This document shows positions 1-7,277 of a stretch of DNA of 15,753 nucleotides, piece by piece (within the stretch, counting starts at the first letter, position 1; every line of letters begins with the position of its first letter). The stretch spans positions 1 through 15,753 of the forward strand of contig CAYUIS010000132.1 of NCBI GenBank assembly GCA_964444825.1, given 5' to 3'. The DNA comes from CAYUIS01 sp964444825 (GTDB lineage Bacteria > Chloroflexota > Anaerolineae > B4-G1). Under the pieces are notes generated by a model. It searched no databases and had not been told where the DNA came from. It worked only from the letters and a program-made list of their open reading frames with translations. Both the position numbers and the translations under genes were made by a program.

Positions 1-5
1 CAGCC

Positions 6-25
6 GAGGGCTCAACACAGCCCTC
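6..25. other. small hairpin upstream of the first gene
   Basis: GAGGGCT (6-12) pairs perfectly with AGCCCTC (19-25) across a 6-nt loop. No T-run follows, so it is not a convincing intrinsic terminator. It lies 42 bases before the first start codon and could be the end of an upstream unit or a leader hairpin. No gene can be assigned to bases 1-55. Confidence 0.3.
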
Positions 26-67
26 CGAGATCTATACCCGTAGTCAAGATTTTGTAAGGTGGAGACA

Positions 68-1306
68 ATGCACAAAAGATGGATCATCATATTGGTGACG
101 GCGATGACGCTGATGGGCCTGGTAGGCTGCAAGCGTGCTTCGACACCCACGCCCACGCCTATCGCAACAGCGGCGCCATCGACCTCTGGTCCCGGCTTTG
201 GCAGTGACATAGTCGTTGCTTCGGCTACGGTGGTGCCGGCCGTCGTGGCGGATGTGAGCTTTACACTGGTAGGGCGGGTACAGAACGTCCCGGTGGTAAA
301 GGGCGACATCGTGGAGCCGGGTCAGGTACTGGTCACGCTGGAAATGGAGACGCTACAAGCTGAGGTGGAGAAAGCGCAAACAACCGTGGCAGCCGCCGAG
401 GCCCATCTGGCGCTCCTGGAGGCTGGCCCCCGTCCCGAAGAGGTCGCCGTTGCCCAGGCGCAGGTCGCGGTCGCGGAGGCCGCGCTCGCCCAATCCGCCG
501 TACAACGAGATCAACCGGATCTGGGCGCGGCGGATGGCGAGCTTGCTGCCGCCCAGGCAAGAGCCACCGCGACCATGACAGACCGGATGATTGCAGAGGA
601 ATACCACAACAAGACACTGACCTGCGTGACCGTCAAGCTGCCCAGCGGCGGGAAAAAGACCGTTTGTCCCGCCTTGGGTCCCATTGAGGAACAAGCGCGC
701 TACAATTGGCAGGCGACCCAGGCGGCCGAGGCCGCAGCCCAGACCGAACTCGACGCGCTGCGGAGCGGAGGAAACGCCGAGGTCCGCGCCGCCCAGGCGG
801 GCGTCCAGGCCGCCTCCGCACACCGCGACATTGCCCAGGCCCAACTGGACATGTTACAAGCGGGAGCTACGGCGGACGAAATCGGGGTTGCCGAGGCAGC
901 GGTGGCGCAGACCAGAGCTGCACTACAAGCAGCGCAGGTAGCGTTGGATCAAGCGACGCTGCGAGCTCCGTTCGCCGCCCAGATCGTCACGGTGGAGGTC
1001 AGTCCCGGCGAGGCCGTGATGCCTGGGCAGGTGGTGGTGAGGTTGGCCGATCTGGACCATCTACGAGTCGAGACGACCGACCTCAGCGAACGTGACATCA
1101 GTGAGGTAACCGTAGGCCAGCGAGCAAAGGTATACGTCGAACCACTGGACACGGAGGTCAGCGGACACGTGGTGCACATTGCCTCGCGGGCGACGACAAT
1201 AGGTGGTGACGTGGTGTATGCCGTCACCGTCGCGCTGGACGAACAGTCGGCGGGTCTGCGCTGGGGAATGAGCGCGGAGGTGGGAATTGACACGCTCACA
1301 GAGTAA
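68..1306 (+). CDS. HlyD/MacA-type periplasmic adaptor lipoprotein (first of a tandem pair)
   Basis: This is probably the membrane-fusion/adaptor subunit of an ABC-type exporter, anchored to the outer face of the cytoplasmic membrane. The ATG at 68 follows AAGGTGGAG (56-64); a GTG at 59 is in frame but overlaps that ribosome site. From the ATG the protein has 412 residues. A basic N-terminus and hydrophobic stretch end in a lipobox LVGC with Cys21, followed by a Thr/Pro-rich linker. Next come a first barrel/lipoyl half (TLVGRVQNVPVVKGDIVEPG), long Ala/Gln/Glu-rich coiled-coil arms from about residue 95 to 300, and the returning half (LRAPFAAQIVTVEVSPGEAV) with the beta-barrel domain to the end. 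The coiled coil is interrupted at about 180-205 by a segment with two cysteines (186 and 200) that the paralogue downstream lacks. It lies 43 bases before that paralogue. No permease or ATPase is visible, so the exported substrate is unknown. Confidence 0.85.
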   Translation: MHKRWIIILVTAMTLMGLVGCKRASTPTPTPIATAAPSTSGPGFGSDIVVASATVVPAVVADVSFTLVGRVQNVPVVKGDIVEPGQVLVTLEMETLQAEVEKAQTTVAAAEAHLALLEAGPRPEEVAVAQAQVAVAEAALAQSAVQRDQPDLGAADGELAAAQARATATMTDRMIAEEYHNKTLTCVTVKLPSGGKKTVCPALGPIEEQARYNWQATQAAEAAAQTELDALRSGGNAEVRAAQAGVQAASAHRDIAQAQLDMLQAGATADEIGVAEAAVAQTRAALQAAQVALDQATLRAPFAAQIVTVEVSPGEAVMPGQVVVRLADLDHLRVETTDLSERDISEVTVGQRAKVYVEPLDTEVSGHVVHIASRATTIGGDVVYAVTVALDEQSAGLRWGMSAEVGIDTLTE

Positions 1307-1349
1307 CGACCTATTCAGGAGAACGGCGAGAGCACGGGGAGGTACGGGA

Positions 1350-2558
1350 ATGGCATACAAACGCTGGTTGGTGATTCCGCTGCTGATGGCAGTGCTCACC
1401 ACCGCACTGTCAAGCTGCGCCCACGATTCGGCTATGGCACAGGCGCCCATATCAGAGAGAGAGGCGCCAGCGACTCCCACGGTAAGAGAGCTGGTGCTCG
1501 GCGGAGATATCGTATCGGCGTCAGGAACGATTGTGCCGGCACACGAGACGGAACTGGCGTTCACAACGTCCGGACGGGTGGCGTCAGTGGCAGTGGCCGA
1601 AGGCGACGAGGTGGAAACGGGCGATGTGATGATCACACTGGAGACCGATCTCTTGGATACCAACGTGACGCAAGCCGAGATGGCTCTGGTGGCCGCCCAG
1701 GCCCAGTTGCCTCTCGTGCAGGCAGGGCCCCGTCCGGGCGAGGTTGCCGCAGCGGAGGCACAGGTCAGAGCCGCCGAAGCTGCACTGGCTCAAGTGGCGG
1801 CCAGACGGGACCAGCTAACGGCCGGAGCGACAGAGGTCCAGATCGCCACCGCGCAGTCCCAACTGGCGGCTGCCCAGGCTGAGGAAAAGGCCGCCCGCAT
1901 TGCCTACGATCAGCTTCGGGACCGTCACGTCGAGGAGTTGGAGGAGAAAACAACGATCCTGCGGCTGCACGCCGCGGAGCAGAATAGAATCGCAGCCGAG
2001 GCCCAACTGGCGCTGGCCAAGGAGACCGGTCCTGCGCAGGTGCGAGCCGCTCAGTCGGCAGTGCAAACCGCGGCAGCGGAACGAGACGCCGCCCAGGCTC
2101 GACTGGACCTGGTACGAGCGGAGGCTACGGCAGAAGAGATCGCCGTCGCCGAGGCAGCGGTAGCACAGGCCGAAGCCGCACTGGAGGTGGCCCAGGTCGC
2201 GCTGGGGCAGGCGATGCTACACGCTCCCTCCGCTGGCACGGTCACTGCCCTGGAGATCAACACCGGTGAGACGGTGATGCCCGGGCAAGTGGTCTTGGTG
2301 TTGGCCGATTTGGACCAACTGCGCGTCGAGACAACCGACCTAGGCGAGCAGGACATAGCCCAGGTGGTGGCGGGGCAGAAAGCGACCGTCTACATAGAAC
2401 CGTTGGAGATGGAGATCGCCGGCCAGGTGATAGACATCGCCTCACAGGCGACGACGGTGGGAGGGGATGTGGTGTACACCGTTGTTATCGAGCTGGAGGA
2501 GCAACCACCCGGATTGCGCTGGGGGGTGAGCGTCGAGGTGGAGATTGCCACAGGATGA
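1350..2558 (+). CDS. HlyD/MacA-type periplasmic adaptor lipoprotein (second of a tandem pair)
   Basis: A paralogue of the preceding gene with the same architecture: lipoprotein signal, lipoyl half, coiled-coil hairpin, second lipoyl half and beta-barrel. I chose the ATG at 1350 because GGGGAGG (1336-1342) sits 7 bases upstream and the protein then begins MAYKRW, the start of a good signal peptide ending in LSSC (lipid-modified Cys). An in-frame start at 1287 would overlap the upstream gene and put hydrophilic residues before the signal. The protein has 402 residues. The C-terminal half closely matches the first paralogue (TGETVMPGQVV, DLDQLRVETTDL, QATTVGGDVVYTV). Its coiled coil is continuous and charged (RHVEELEEKTTILRLHAAEQ) where the first copy carries the two-cysteine insert. 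Both copies are probably co-transcribed and may form a mixed adaptor ring; this is inferred, not shown. Confidence 0.85.
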   Translation: MAYKRWLVIPLLMAVLTTALSSCAHDSAMAQAPISEREAPATPTVRELVLGGDIVSASGTIVPAHETELAFTTSGRVASVAVAEGDEVETGDVMITLETDLLDTNVTQAEMALVAAQAQLPLVQAGPRPGEVAAAEAQVRAAEAALAQVAARRDQLTAGATEVQIATAQSQLAAAQAEEKAARIAYDQLRDRHVEELEEKTTILRLHAAEQNRIAAEAQLALAKETGPAQVRAAQSAVQTAAAERDAAQARLDLVRAEATAEEIAVAEAAVAQAEAALEVAQVALGQAMLHAPSAGTVTALEINTGETVMPGQVVLVLADLDQLRVETTDLGEQDIAQVVAGQKATVYIEPLEMEIAGQVIDIASQATTVGGDVVYTVVIELEEQPPGLRWGVSVEVEIATG

Positions 2559-2607
2559 CCAAGGGATCTCTGGCATAACGACCACGGATCATTGAATATA
2601 CCCCGGC

Positions 2608-2629
2608 CCTCCCACCCGAAGGTGGGAGG
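2608..2629. terminator. perfect 9-bp hairpin, possible terminator of the adaptor pair
   Basis: CCTCCCACC (2608-2616) and GGTGGGAGG (2621-2629) form a perfect stem with a CGAA tetraloop, 50 bases after the adaptor stop codon. Only scattered T residues follow (CTTGTGTTGCTGTCGTTGT), so termination would be weak. Its compact shape also resembles hairpins I remember at ends of IS200/IS605-type elements; no transposase is nearby. Confidence 0.4.
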
Positions 2630-2679
2630 ACTGGCTTGTGTTGCTGTCGTTGTAGACGTGCACATATCGCTTCCCGTAT

Positions 2680-2708
2680 TTGTGTCACGACATCCCTTCA
2701 GATATAAT
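2680..2708 (+). promoter_or_regulatory. putative sigma-70-type promoter for the LuxR regulator
   Basis: A perfect TATAAT (2703-2708) follows TTGTGT (2680-2685, 3 of 6 with the TTG core) at a 17-base spacing. The start codon is 64 bases downstream. The -10 is convincing and the -35 is weak. Confidence 0.55.
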
Positions 2709-2772
2709 CGGTGCAGGTGATGGACATAGTCGCAGTTGAGCGCGAGGTGTTGCCAGGTTAGTTGAGACGATC

Positions 2773-5514
2773 ATGCCCCTTCTAACGACCAAACTCGAGA
2801 CGCCGCGCGTGCGGCCCGATCTGGTGCCCCGCTCGCACCTGGTGGAGCGGGTAAACGCTGGTCTGTTTCGCAAACTGACCCTCATCTGCGCCCCGGCGGG
2901 CTTTGGCAAGTCGACCCTCCTCGGCGAATGGGCCGCCGGCTATGGCCGCCCCATCGCCTGGTTATCGCTGGATGCAGGTGACAACGACCCCACGCGATTC
3001 CTATCCTATCTCGTCGCTGCCCTCCAGAGGATCGAGGAGACGGTCGGGCATAACCTGCTGAGCGCGCTCCAGTCAACTCAGCCCCCATCCATAGAGGAGT
3101 TACTCACTGCGCTGGTCAATCAGATCGGCGCCATCTCTGGAAGCGTTGTCCTGGTCCTGGACGACTATCATCTCATCACCATCCCACCGATCCATCAGGC
3201 CATCGCCTTTCTGCTCGACCACCTCCCGGCCAATATGCACCTGGTGATCGCCACACGCTCCGATCCCCCCCTGCCAATCGCGCGCCTTCGTGGCCGGGCC
3301 CAGTTGGCCGAACTGCGCCAAGCCGACCTCGGCTTCAGCGCTGCGGAGGCCACCGAGTTCCTGCATCAGGCCACAGATCTGGCGCTCTCGGCCGAAAATG
3401 TGGCCGCCCTGGTATCGCGGACCGAGGGATGGATCGCCGGGCTACAGATGGCGGCGGTCTCTATGCAGGGACAGGAGAACCCCACCGGCTTTATCCAGGC
3501 CCTGACCGGGAGCGATCGGTACATCCTAGATTACCTGGCTGAGGAGGTCTTTCAAACCCAGCCCTCAGACATTCAGACCTTTCTGCTGCACACCTGCATC
3601 CTCGACCGGTTGAGCGGCCCCCTGTGCGGCGCGGTCTTGGGAGACAACGAGACAAGTTCGTCCCACCAGGCCCTCGAGTACCTGGAACGTCACAATCTCT
3701 TTGTCGTTCCCCTGGACAACGAACGATTCTGGTACCGATATCACCGCCTCTTTGCCGACCTGCTGCAGCGACGGTTACACCGGGCACAGTCGGACCTGGT
3801 GCCCACCCTGCACCGGCGGGCCAGCGAATGGTACGAGCATAATGGGCCGATCACAGCGGCGATAGACCATGCCCTGTGGGCTCGGGATTTCGAGCGAGCG
3901 GCCCAACTGGTGGAACTTGCCGCCGAAGCAACGGTGAAACGTAGCGAGGTCGCCACGCTTCTGCGCTGGGTGGAATCGCTGCCCGAAAAAGTGGTGCGTT
4001 CTCGACCTCTGCTGATCATCTTTCATGCGTGGGCGCTCCTGTTGAGCGGCTGCTCGATCGAGACTCTCGAATCCCGCGTGCGGGATATCGATACAGATGC
4101 CGACAGCCTCAAAGGGAAGCTGGCTGCCCTGCACGCCCGTATAGCGGCGCTGCGGGGTGATATAACACGGGCCAGCGAACTCTCCATCCAGGCCCTGGAG
4201 CAACTCGCCGAGGATGACACCTTCTCACGGAGTATGGCGATCTGGACCCTGGGTATGGCGCACTGGGCAGTCGGCGATGGGGTCGCTGGCCGCCAGGCGC
4301 TTCACGAGGCGGCTCGGGTGAGTCAAGAATCCGGCAATGTGATGGTCGCAGTGACCACCCTCTGCCGCCAGGCCGGCTTGCGAATGCTGCACGGCCAACT
4401 GCACAAGGCCGGGACGCTCTACCGGCAGGCGCTGGTTTTGGCCACCGACGAGCAAGGGGCACGGTTACCGGTGGCGGGCGAGGCCCTGATCGGCTTGGGA
4501 GAACTGTGCCGGGAGTGGAACGACCTCAAAACGGCAGCAGGCTATCTCTCGGAAGGGATCGAACTGACGAGGCGGTCGAGCGAGTTGGCGGCTCTGGGCG
4601 GTCTCCTCTCGCTGGCGCGCGTCAGGCAGGCACAAGGGGACACGGCTGGAGCGCTTGATACGCTCCAGCAAGCCCGGCAGATAGCGCTCAAGACCGACGC
4701 CATCGACCTTGACGATCTGACGGTAGCCCTGACCCAGGCACGGTTGTGGATTGAACAGGGCGACCTGGAGGCGGCGCTAGACTGGGTCAAGGAGCGGAAG
4801 CTGGTCATCGATAACGTGATAGACGAAGTTGGAGGGCTTGGGCCGGGCACAACCGAGGGCTCGGATGGGGACGTTCACCCGACCGGGACAGAAAAGACCC
4901 CTGACATCATCTCGTACAACCTTCGTATGTACGAGTACCTCGTACTCGCACGGCTGCTTCTCGCCCAAGACCGGCCCGACGAGGCGCTGACCCTGCTGCA
5001 CCAACTGCTGCCAGTTATGGAACAGCGGGGACGCTACAAGAGCGTGATCGAAATCCACGTCCTTCAGGCCCTGGCTCTCGAGGTCCAGGGCGATACGACC
5101 CTGGCACTGACGGCTCTGGAGCACGCGATTTCCCTCGCCGAGCCGCAAGGGTACGTGCGTGTGTTTGTGGATGAGGGCGCGTCGATGGCCAAGCTGCTGC
5201 GCCATGGGAAGACACGTGGCATCGCCCCAAAGTACGTGAACGAGTTGCTGGCGGCCTTTGATGTGTCGGCGTATGGGAGAATGGCAACAAGCCCTGTACA
5301 ATCCGAGATGCCCGCTCTCGTAGAGTCCCTCAGCGAGCGTGAATCAGAGGTACTGTGGTTTCTAGCTACCCACTTGTCAAGCACCGAGATCGCAGATGAG
5401 CTGCTCATCTCCCCAAACACAGTTCGGTTTCACATCAAGAACATCTACGCCAAGTTGGGTGTTCATCGCCGGTCGAATGCCGTCGACCGGGCCAGAGAAC
5501 TAGGATTGTTGTAG
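2773..5514 (+). CDS. MalT/LAL-type LuxR-family ATP-binding transcriptional regulator
   Basis: A large signal-transducing ATPase (STAND class) transcription factor of 913 residues, the usual size for MalT/LAL proteins. The Walker A is APAGFGKS (40-47) and the Walker B is VVLVLDD (125-131). The NTPase region includes IATRSDPPLPIARLRGRAQLAELR, typical of this family, and a winged-helix/arm region RYHRLFADLLQRRL. A long helical, TPR-like middle (about 380-800) would act as the sensor. The C-terminus (849-913) is a LuxR helix-turn-helix with LSERESEVLWFL, STEIADELLISPNTVRFHIKNIYAKLGV. By family knowledge, inducer and ATP binding drive oligomerisation and activation of nearby promoters. The inducer cannot be read from the sequence. 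The Shine-Dalgarno is poor. The promoter 95 bases downstream of its stop, with repeated CCTACCC sites, is a plausible target. Confidence 0.9.
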   Translation: MPLLTTKLETPRVRPDLVPRSHLVERVNAGLFRKLTLICAPAGFGKSTLLGEWAAGYGRPIAWLSLDAGDNDPTRFLSYLVAALQRIEETVGHNLLSALQSTQPPSIEELLTALVNQIGAISGSVVLVLDDYHLITIPPIHQAIAFLLDHLPANMHLVIATRSDPPLPIARLRGRAQLAELRQADLGFSAAEATEFLHQATDLALSAENVAALVSRTEGWIAGLQMAAVSMQGQENPTGFIQALTGSDRYILDYLAEEVFQTQPSDIQTFLLHTCILDRLSGPLCGAVLGDNETSSSHQALEYLERHNLFVVPLDNERFWYRYHRLFADLLQRRLHRAQSDLVPTLHRRASEWYEHNGPITAAIDHALWARDFERAAQLVELAAEATVKRSEVATLLRWVESLPEKVVRSRPLLIIFHAWALLLSGCSIETLESRVRDIDTDADSLKGKLAALHARIAALRGDITRASELSIQALEQLAEDDTFSRSMAIWTLGMAHWAVGDGVAGRQALHEAARVSQESGNVMVAVTTLCRQAGLRMLHGQLHKAGTLYRQALVLATDEQGARLPVAGEALIGLGELCREWNDLKTAAGYLSEGIELTRRSSELAALGGLLSLARVRQAQGDTAGALDTLQQARQIALKTDAIDLDDLTVALTQARLWIEQGDLEAALDWVKERKLVIDNVIDEVGGLGPGTTEGSDGDVHPTGTEKTPDIISYNLRMYEYLVLARLLLAQDRPDEALTLLHQLLPVMEQRGRYKSVIEIHVLQALALEVQGDTTLALTALEHAISLAEPQGYVRVFVDEGASMAKLLRHGKTRGIAPKYVNELLAAFDVSAYGRMATSPVQSEMPALVESLSERESEVLWFLATHLSSTEIADELLISPNTVRFHIKNIYAKLGVHRRSNAVDRARELGLL

Positions 5515-5582
5515 GACGATTGCCCACGGCCATCTCTCTCCTGTGCTCGACCTTTCTCCAAAGCGTACTCTCTCTGAAACCA

Positions 5583-5626
5583 CCTACCCCAACCACCCAA
5601 ACTGGGTGGTGACAACCTACCCAGGT
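5583..5626 (+). promoter_or_regulatory. operator-like cluster of repeated and inverted CCTACCC/CCACCC sites
   Basis: CCTACCC occurs at 5583-5589 and again at 5616-5622, exactly 33 bases apart (about three helical turns). Between them ACCACCCA (5592-5599) and TGGGTGGT (5603-5610) form an 8-bp inverted repeat with a 3-base spacer. The right arm overlaps the -35 box of the promoter at 5609. The last copy lies in the promoter spacer, within ACCT-ACCC-AGGT. This arrangement suits binding by a dimeric or oligomeric regulator, possibly the LAL protein encoded just upstream. No T-run follows, so it is not a terminator. Confidence 0.5.
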
Positions 5627-5638
5627 GTTTTCTATAAT
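5609..5638 (+). promoter_or_regulatory. strong promoter for the ICMT-like methyltransferase gene
   Basis: GTGACA (5609-5614, 5 of 6) and a perfect TATAAT (5633-5638) are separated by 18 bases. Transcription would start near 5645, giving a leader of about 175 nt before the ATG at 5820. The -35 overlaps an inverted repeat, so occupancy there would affect RNA polymerase directly. Confidence 0.65.
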
Positions 5639-5685
5639 GGTGACGTGGTTAAGGACTGAGGATCCGAACAGAAGGTAAACCGAGA

Positions 5686-5782
5686 AGACCCTAAAGGTTT
5701 GGCGTAAGGTCTTTACAATAAAACAACCGACGGCTATGAGATCTCTTCCAAAACAATCACCCTATGAAAACCTTTAGGGTCT
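5686..5782. repeat. 15-bp perfect inverted repeat in the leader (MITE-like or RNA switch)
   Basis: AGACCCTAAAGGTTT (5686-5700) and AAACCTTTAGGGTCT (5768-5782) are exact reverse complements, separated by 67 bases. No convincing target duplication flanks the 97-bp unit. The left arm can also pair locally, AAGACC (5685-5690) with GGTCTT (5708-5713), so two exclusive folds are possible. It lies in the transcribed leader of the methyltransferase gene and ends 25 bases before its ribosome site. A small mobile repeat and a regulatory leader are both possible readings. Confidence 0.6.
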
Positions 5783-5819
5783 AGTGGTAACCCAGAGACA
5801 AGACCTGAAGGAGGCAAGG

Positions 5820-6563
5820 ATGAAGAACAACACAAAAGGCACGCAAGAAACTGTGGCACAGGGTGACACCGAGAATGAGACAGCCCGTGGGGTGAGGAAT
5901 TGGGTCAGGCGAGAGATCATCGGGGTAGTGATGGTCGCGGTGATCCTACTCCTCTCCGCCGGTCGTCTGGACTGGGTTATGGGGTGGGCGATGGTGGGCA
6001 TATACGCCCTCTGGAGCGGCGCCAACGCGCTGCTCCTGATCCCCAGGAACCCCGAACTGCTGGCCGAGCGAGCCAAGCGCCACAAAGAGGGCATGAAGAC
6101 CTGGGACAAACTCGTCCTCAGCGTCGTAGGATTGGCCACCCTGACAAAGTACATCCTGGCCGGTCTGGATGTCCGGTACGGTTGGACGGCGCAACTGCCA
6201 CTTACGATTCAGGTCGTCGCGCTGGTCGTCTCGGCCTTGGGATATGCGCTGGGGACCTGGGCCATGGTGACGAACGCGTACTTTTCAATGATCGTCCGCA
6301 TCCAGGAGGATCGAGGCCACGCCGTCGTCAGCGACGGGCCCTATCGATATGTGCGCCATCCAGGCTACAGCGGGACCATCGCGTTCGAGCTGGCGACACC
6401 GATCATGCTCGGCTCACTGTGGGCACTTTTTCCGGGCGTGCTGGCAGCGGTTCTCACCGTCGTACGTACAGCTCTCGAGGACCGGACATTGCAGGAGGAA
6501 CTGGATGGCTACCGGGATTATGCCCAGCAGGTTCGGTATCGACTCCTGCCGGGCATCTGGTAA
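5820..6563 (+). CDS. isoprenylcysteine carboxyl methyltransferase-like integral membrane protein
   Basis: Predicted SAM-dependent methyltransferase of the ICMT/PEMT-like membrane family. I chose the ATG at 5820 because AAGGAGG (5808-5814) is 5 bases upstream; an earlier in-frame start at 5784 has no such site. The protein has 247 residues: a hydrophilic N-terminus (1-30), membrane segments at about 33-48, 52-74, 98-115, 128-150 and 190-217, then the family signature GPYRYVRHPGYSG (173-185) followed by the acidic pair E220-D221 in the ED-R-L-EEL-GY-DY region. In this family the RHP motif and the later acidic residues help bind SAM. Bacterial members methylate varied lipids or small molecules; the substrate cannot be inferred here. 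It probably shares a transcript with the small gene that follows. Confidence 0.85.
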   Translation: MKNNTKGTQETVAQGDTENETARGVRNWVRREIIGVVMVAVILLLSAGRLDWVMGWAMVGIYALWSGANALLLIPRNPELLAERAKRHKEGMKTWDKLVLSVVGLATLTKYILAGLDVRYGWTAQLPLTIQVVALVVSALGYALGTWAMVTNAYFSMIVRIQEDRGHAVVSDGPYRYVRHPGYSGTIAFELATPIMLGSLWALFPGVLAAVLTVVRTALEDRTLQEELDGYRDYAQQVRYRLLPGIW

Positions 6564-6622
6564 CCGCAACCCGCGGAATCGGCAGGCCCTCTAGAAAAGC
6601 TTCCGTCGAGAGGATAAGGATT

Positions 6623-6847
6623 GTGGGCAATAGGGACAGACCCGATGTGGTAAGCGTCTATCGAATCGCAGTGCAGGAGAAGCTGGACGACGAATGGTCG
6701 GATTGGCTTGACGGCGCAACGATAAAGAACAGCAGTGACCGTACGACGCTGACCAGTCCGGCCATCGACCAATCCGCGCTGCGCGGCATCCTGAACCGGA
6801 TGTGGGATCTGAACCTGATGGTACTCTCGGTCGATCGAATCAAGTAG
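6623..6847 (+). CDS. small conserved-type protein with WSDW and DG motifs, unknown function
   Basis: A 74-residue protein whose frame stays open far upstream in another frame of the methyltransferase gene, so its start is easily misplaced. I place it at GTG 6623, 8 bases after AGAGGA (6609-6614); a second in-frame GTG lies at 6647. The sequence has the pattern YRIAVQEKLDDEWSDWLDG, a central beta-like stretch, then TSPAIDQSALRGILNRMWDL and a C-terminal LSVDRI. I remember similar short proteins (RV-G-LD--WSDW-DG-T...GPV-DQAALHG-L--I-DLGL-L-SV) from Chloroflexota and cyanobacteria, usually hypothetical. It has no signal peptide or membrane segment. It is followed 21 bases later by a strong terminator, so it ends this unit. 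Confidence 0.8.
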   Translation: MGNRDRPDVVSVYRIAVQEKLDDEWSDWLDGATIKNSSDRTTLTSPAIDQSALRGILNRMWDLNLMVLSVDRIK

Positions 6848-6868
6848 AAAGACGATAGGTGAACCCAA

Positions 6869-6901
6869 GAGCCCCGCCAGGCGGGCGGGGCTCCCGGTTT
6901 T
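6869..6901 (+). terminator. Rho-independent terminator
   Basis: GAGCCCCGCC (6869-6878) pairs with GGCGGGGCTC (6884-6893) around a 5-base loop, and CCGGTTTTC follows. It closes the methyltransferase/small-protein unit. The convergent higA gene ends at 6951, so the hairpin may also stop transcripts from that side, though no T-run lies on the other strand. Confidence 0.8.
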
Positions 6902-6950
6902 CTCCGGCAAGCCTTCGATCGAGCAAAAGGAACAATCTAGCTTTGTCTCA

Positions 6951-7265
6951 TTAGCTTACTGCTGGACTCGCCGCAAGAACTTTTACTTCCGTCTCTAACT
7001 GTTCCGCAAAACGATCCTTCTCCATTTCCAAATCGTATTGAGCTTGGAGGTTCATCCAGAAACGCTCTGACAAACCAAAGTACCGAGACAGCCTGAGCGC
7101 CGTGTTGGCTGTGATTGAACGCTTGCCGTGTACGATCTCGTTGATACGGCGCGGATGCACACTAATATCCTTAGCCAGCCGGTACTGGCTGATACCCATT
7201 GGTTTCAGAAACTCCTCTAGCAATATTTCACCAGGATGAACGGGGGCAAACTTTTCCTCTACCAT
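6951..7265 (-). CDS. higA: HigA-family antitoxin (XRE helix-turn-helix)
   Basis: The antitoxin of a type II toxin-antitoxin module; it binds HigB and represses the shared promoter. The protein has 104 residues. The N-terminus PVHPGEILLEEFLKPMGISQ and the helix-turn-helix QYRLAKDISVHPRRINEIVHGKRSITANTALRLSRYFG followed by FWMNLQAQYDLE are typical of HigA. On the minus strand AGGAGG (7274-7279) overlaps the higB stop codon and lies 8 bases before the ATG. The toxin gene comes first, the usual higBA order. The block from about 6903 to 7650 is more AT-rich than its neighbours, consistent with a laterally acquired module. Confidence 0.92.
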   Translation of the reverse strand: MVEEKFAPVHPGEILLEEFLKPMGISQYRLAKDISVHPRRINEIVHGKRSITANTALRLSRYFGLSERFWMNLQAQYDLEMEKDRFAEQLETEVKVLAASPAVS

Positions 7266-7277
7266 TGTTTCTGCCTC

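Noticed and set aside
5592..5610. ACCACCCA/TGGGTGGT hairpin as terminator of the LuxR gene
   Set aside because: No T-run follows and it overlaps the -35 of a strong promoter; an operator is the better reading.
5900..6622. Long open frame running over the methyltransferase gene into the 74-residue gene
   Set aside because: Its translation has shadow composition (Arg/Gly/Pro-rich, no family pattern) and overlaps a well-supported gene in another frame; only the part from 6623 looks real.
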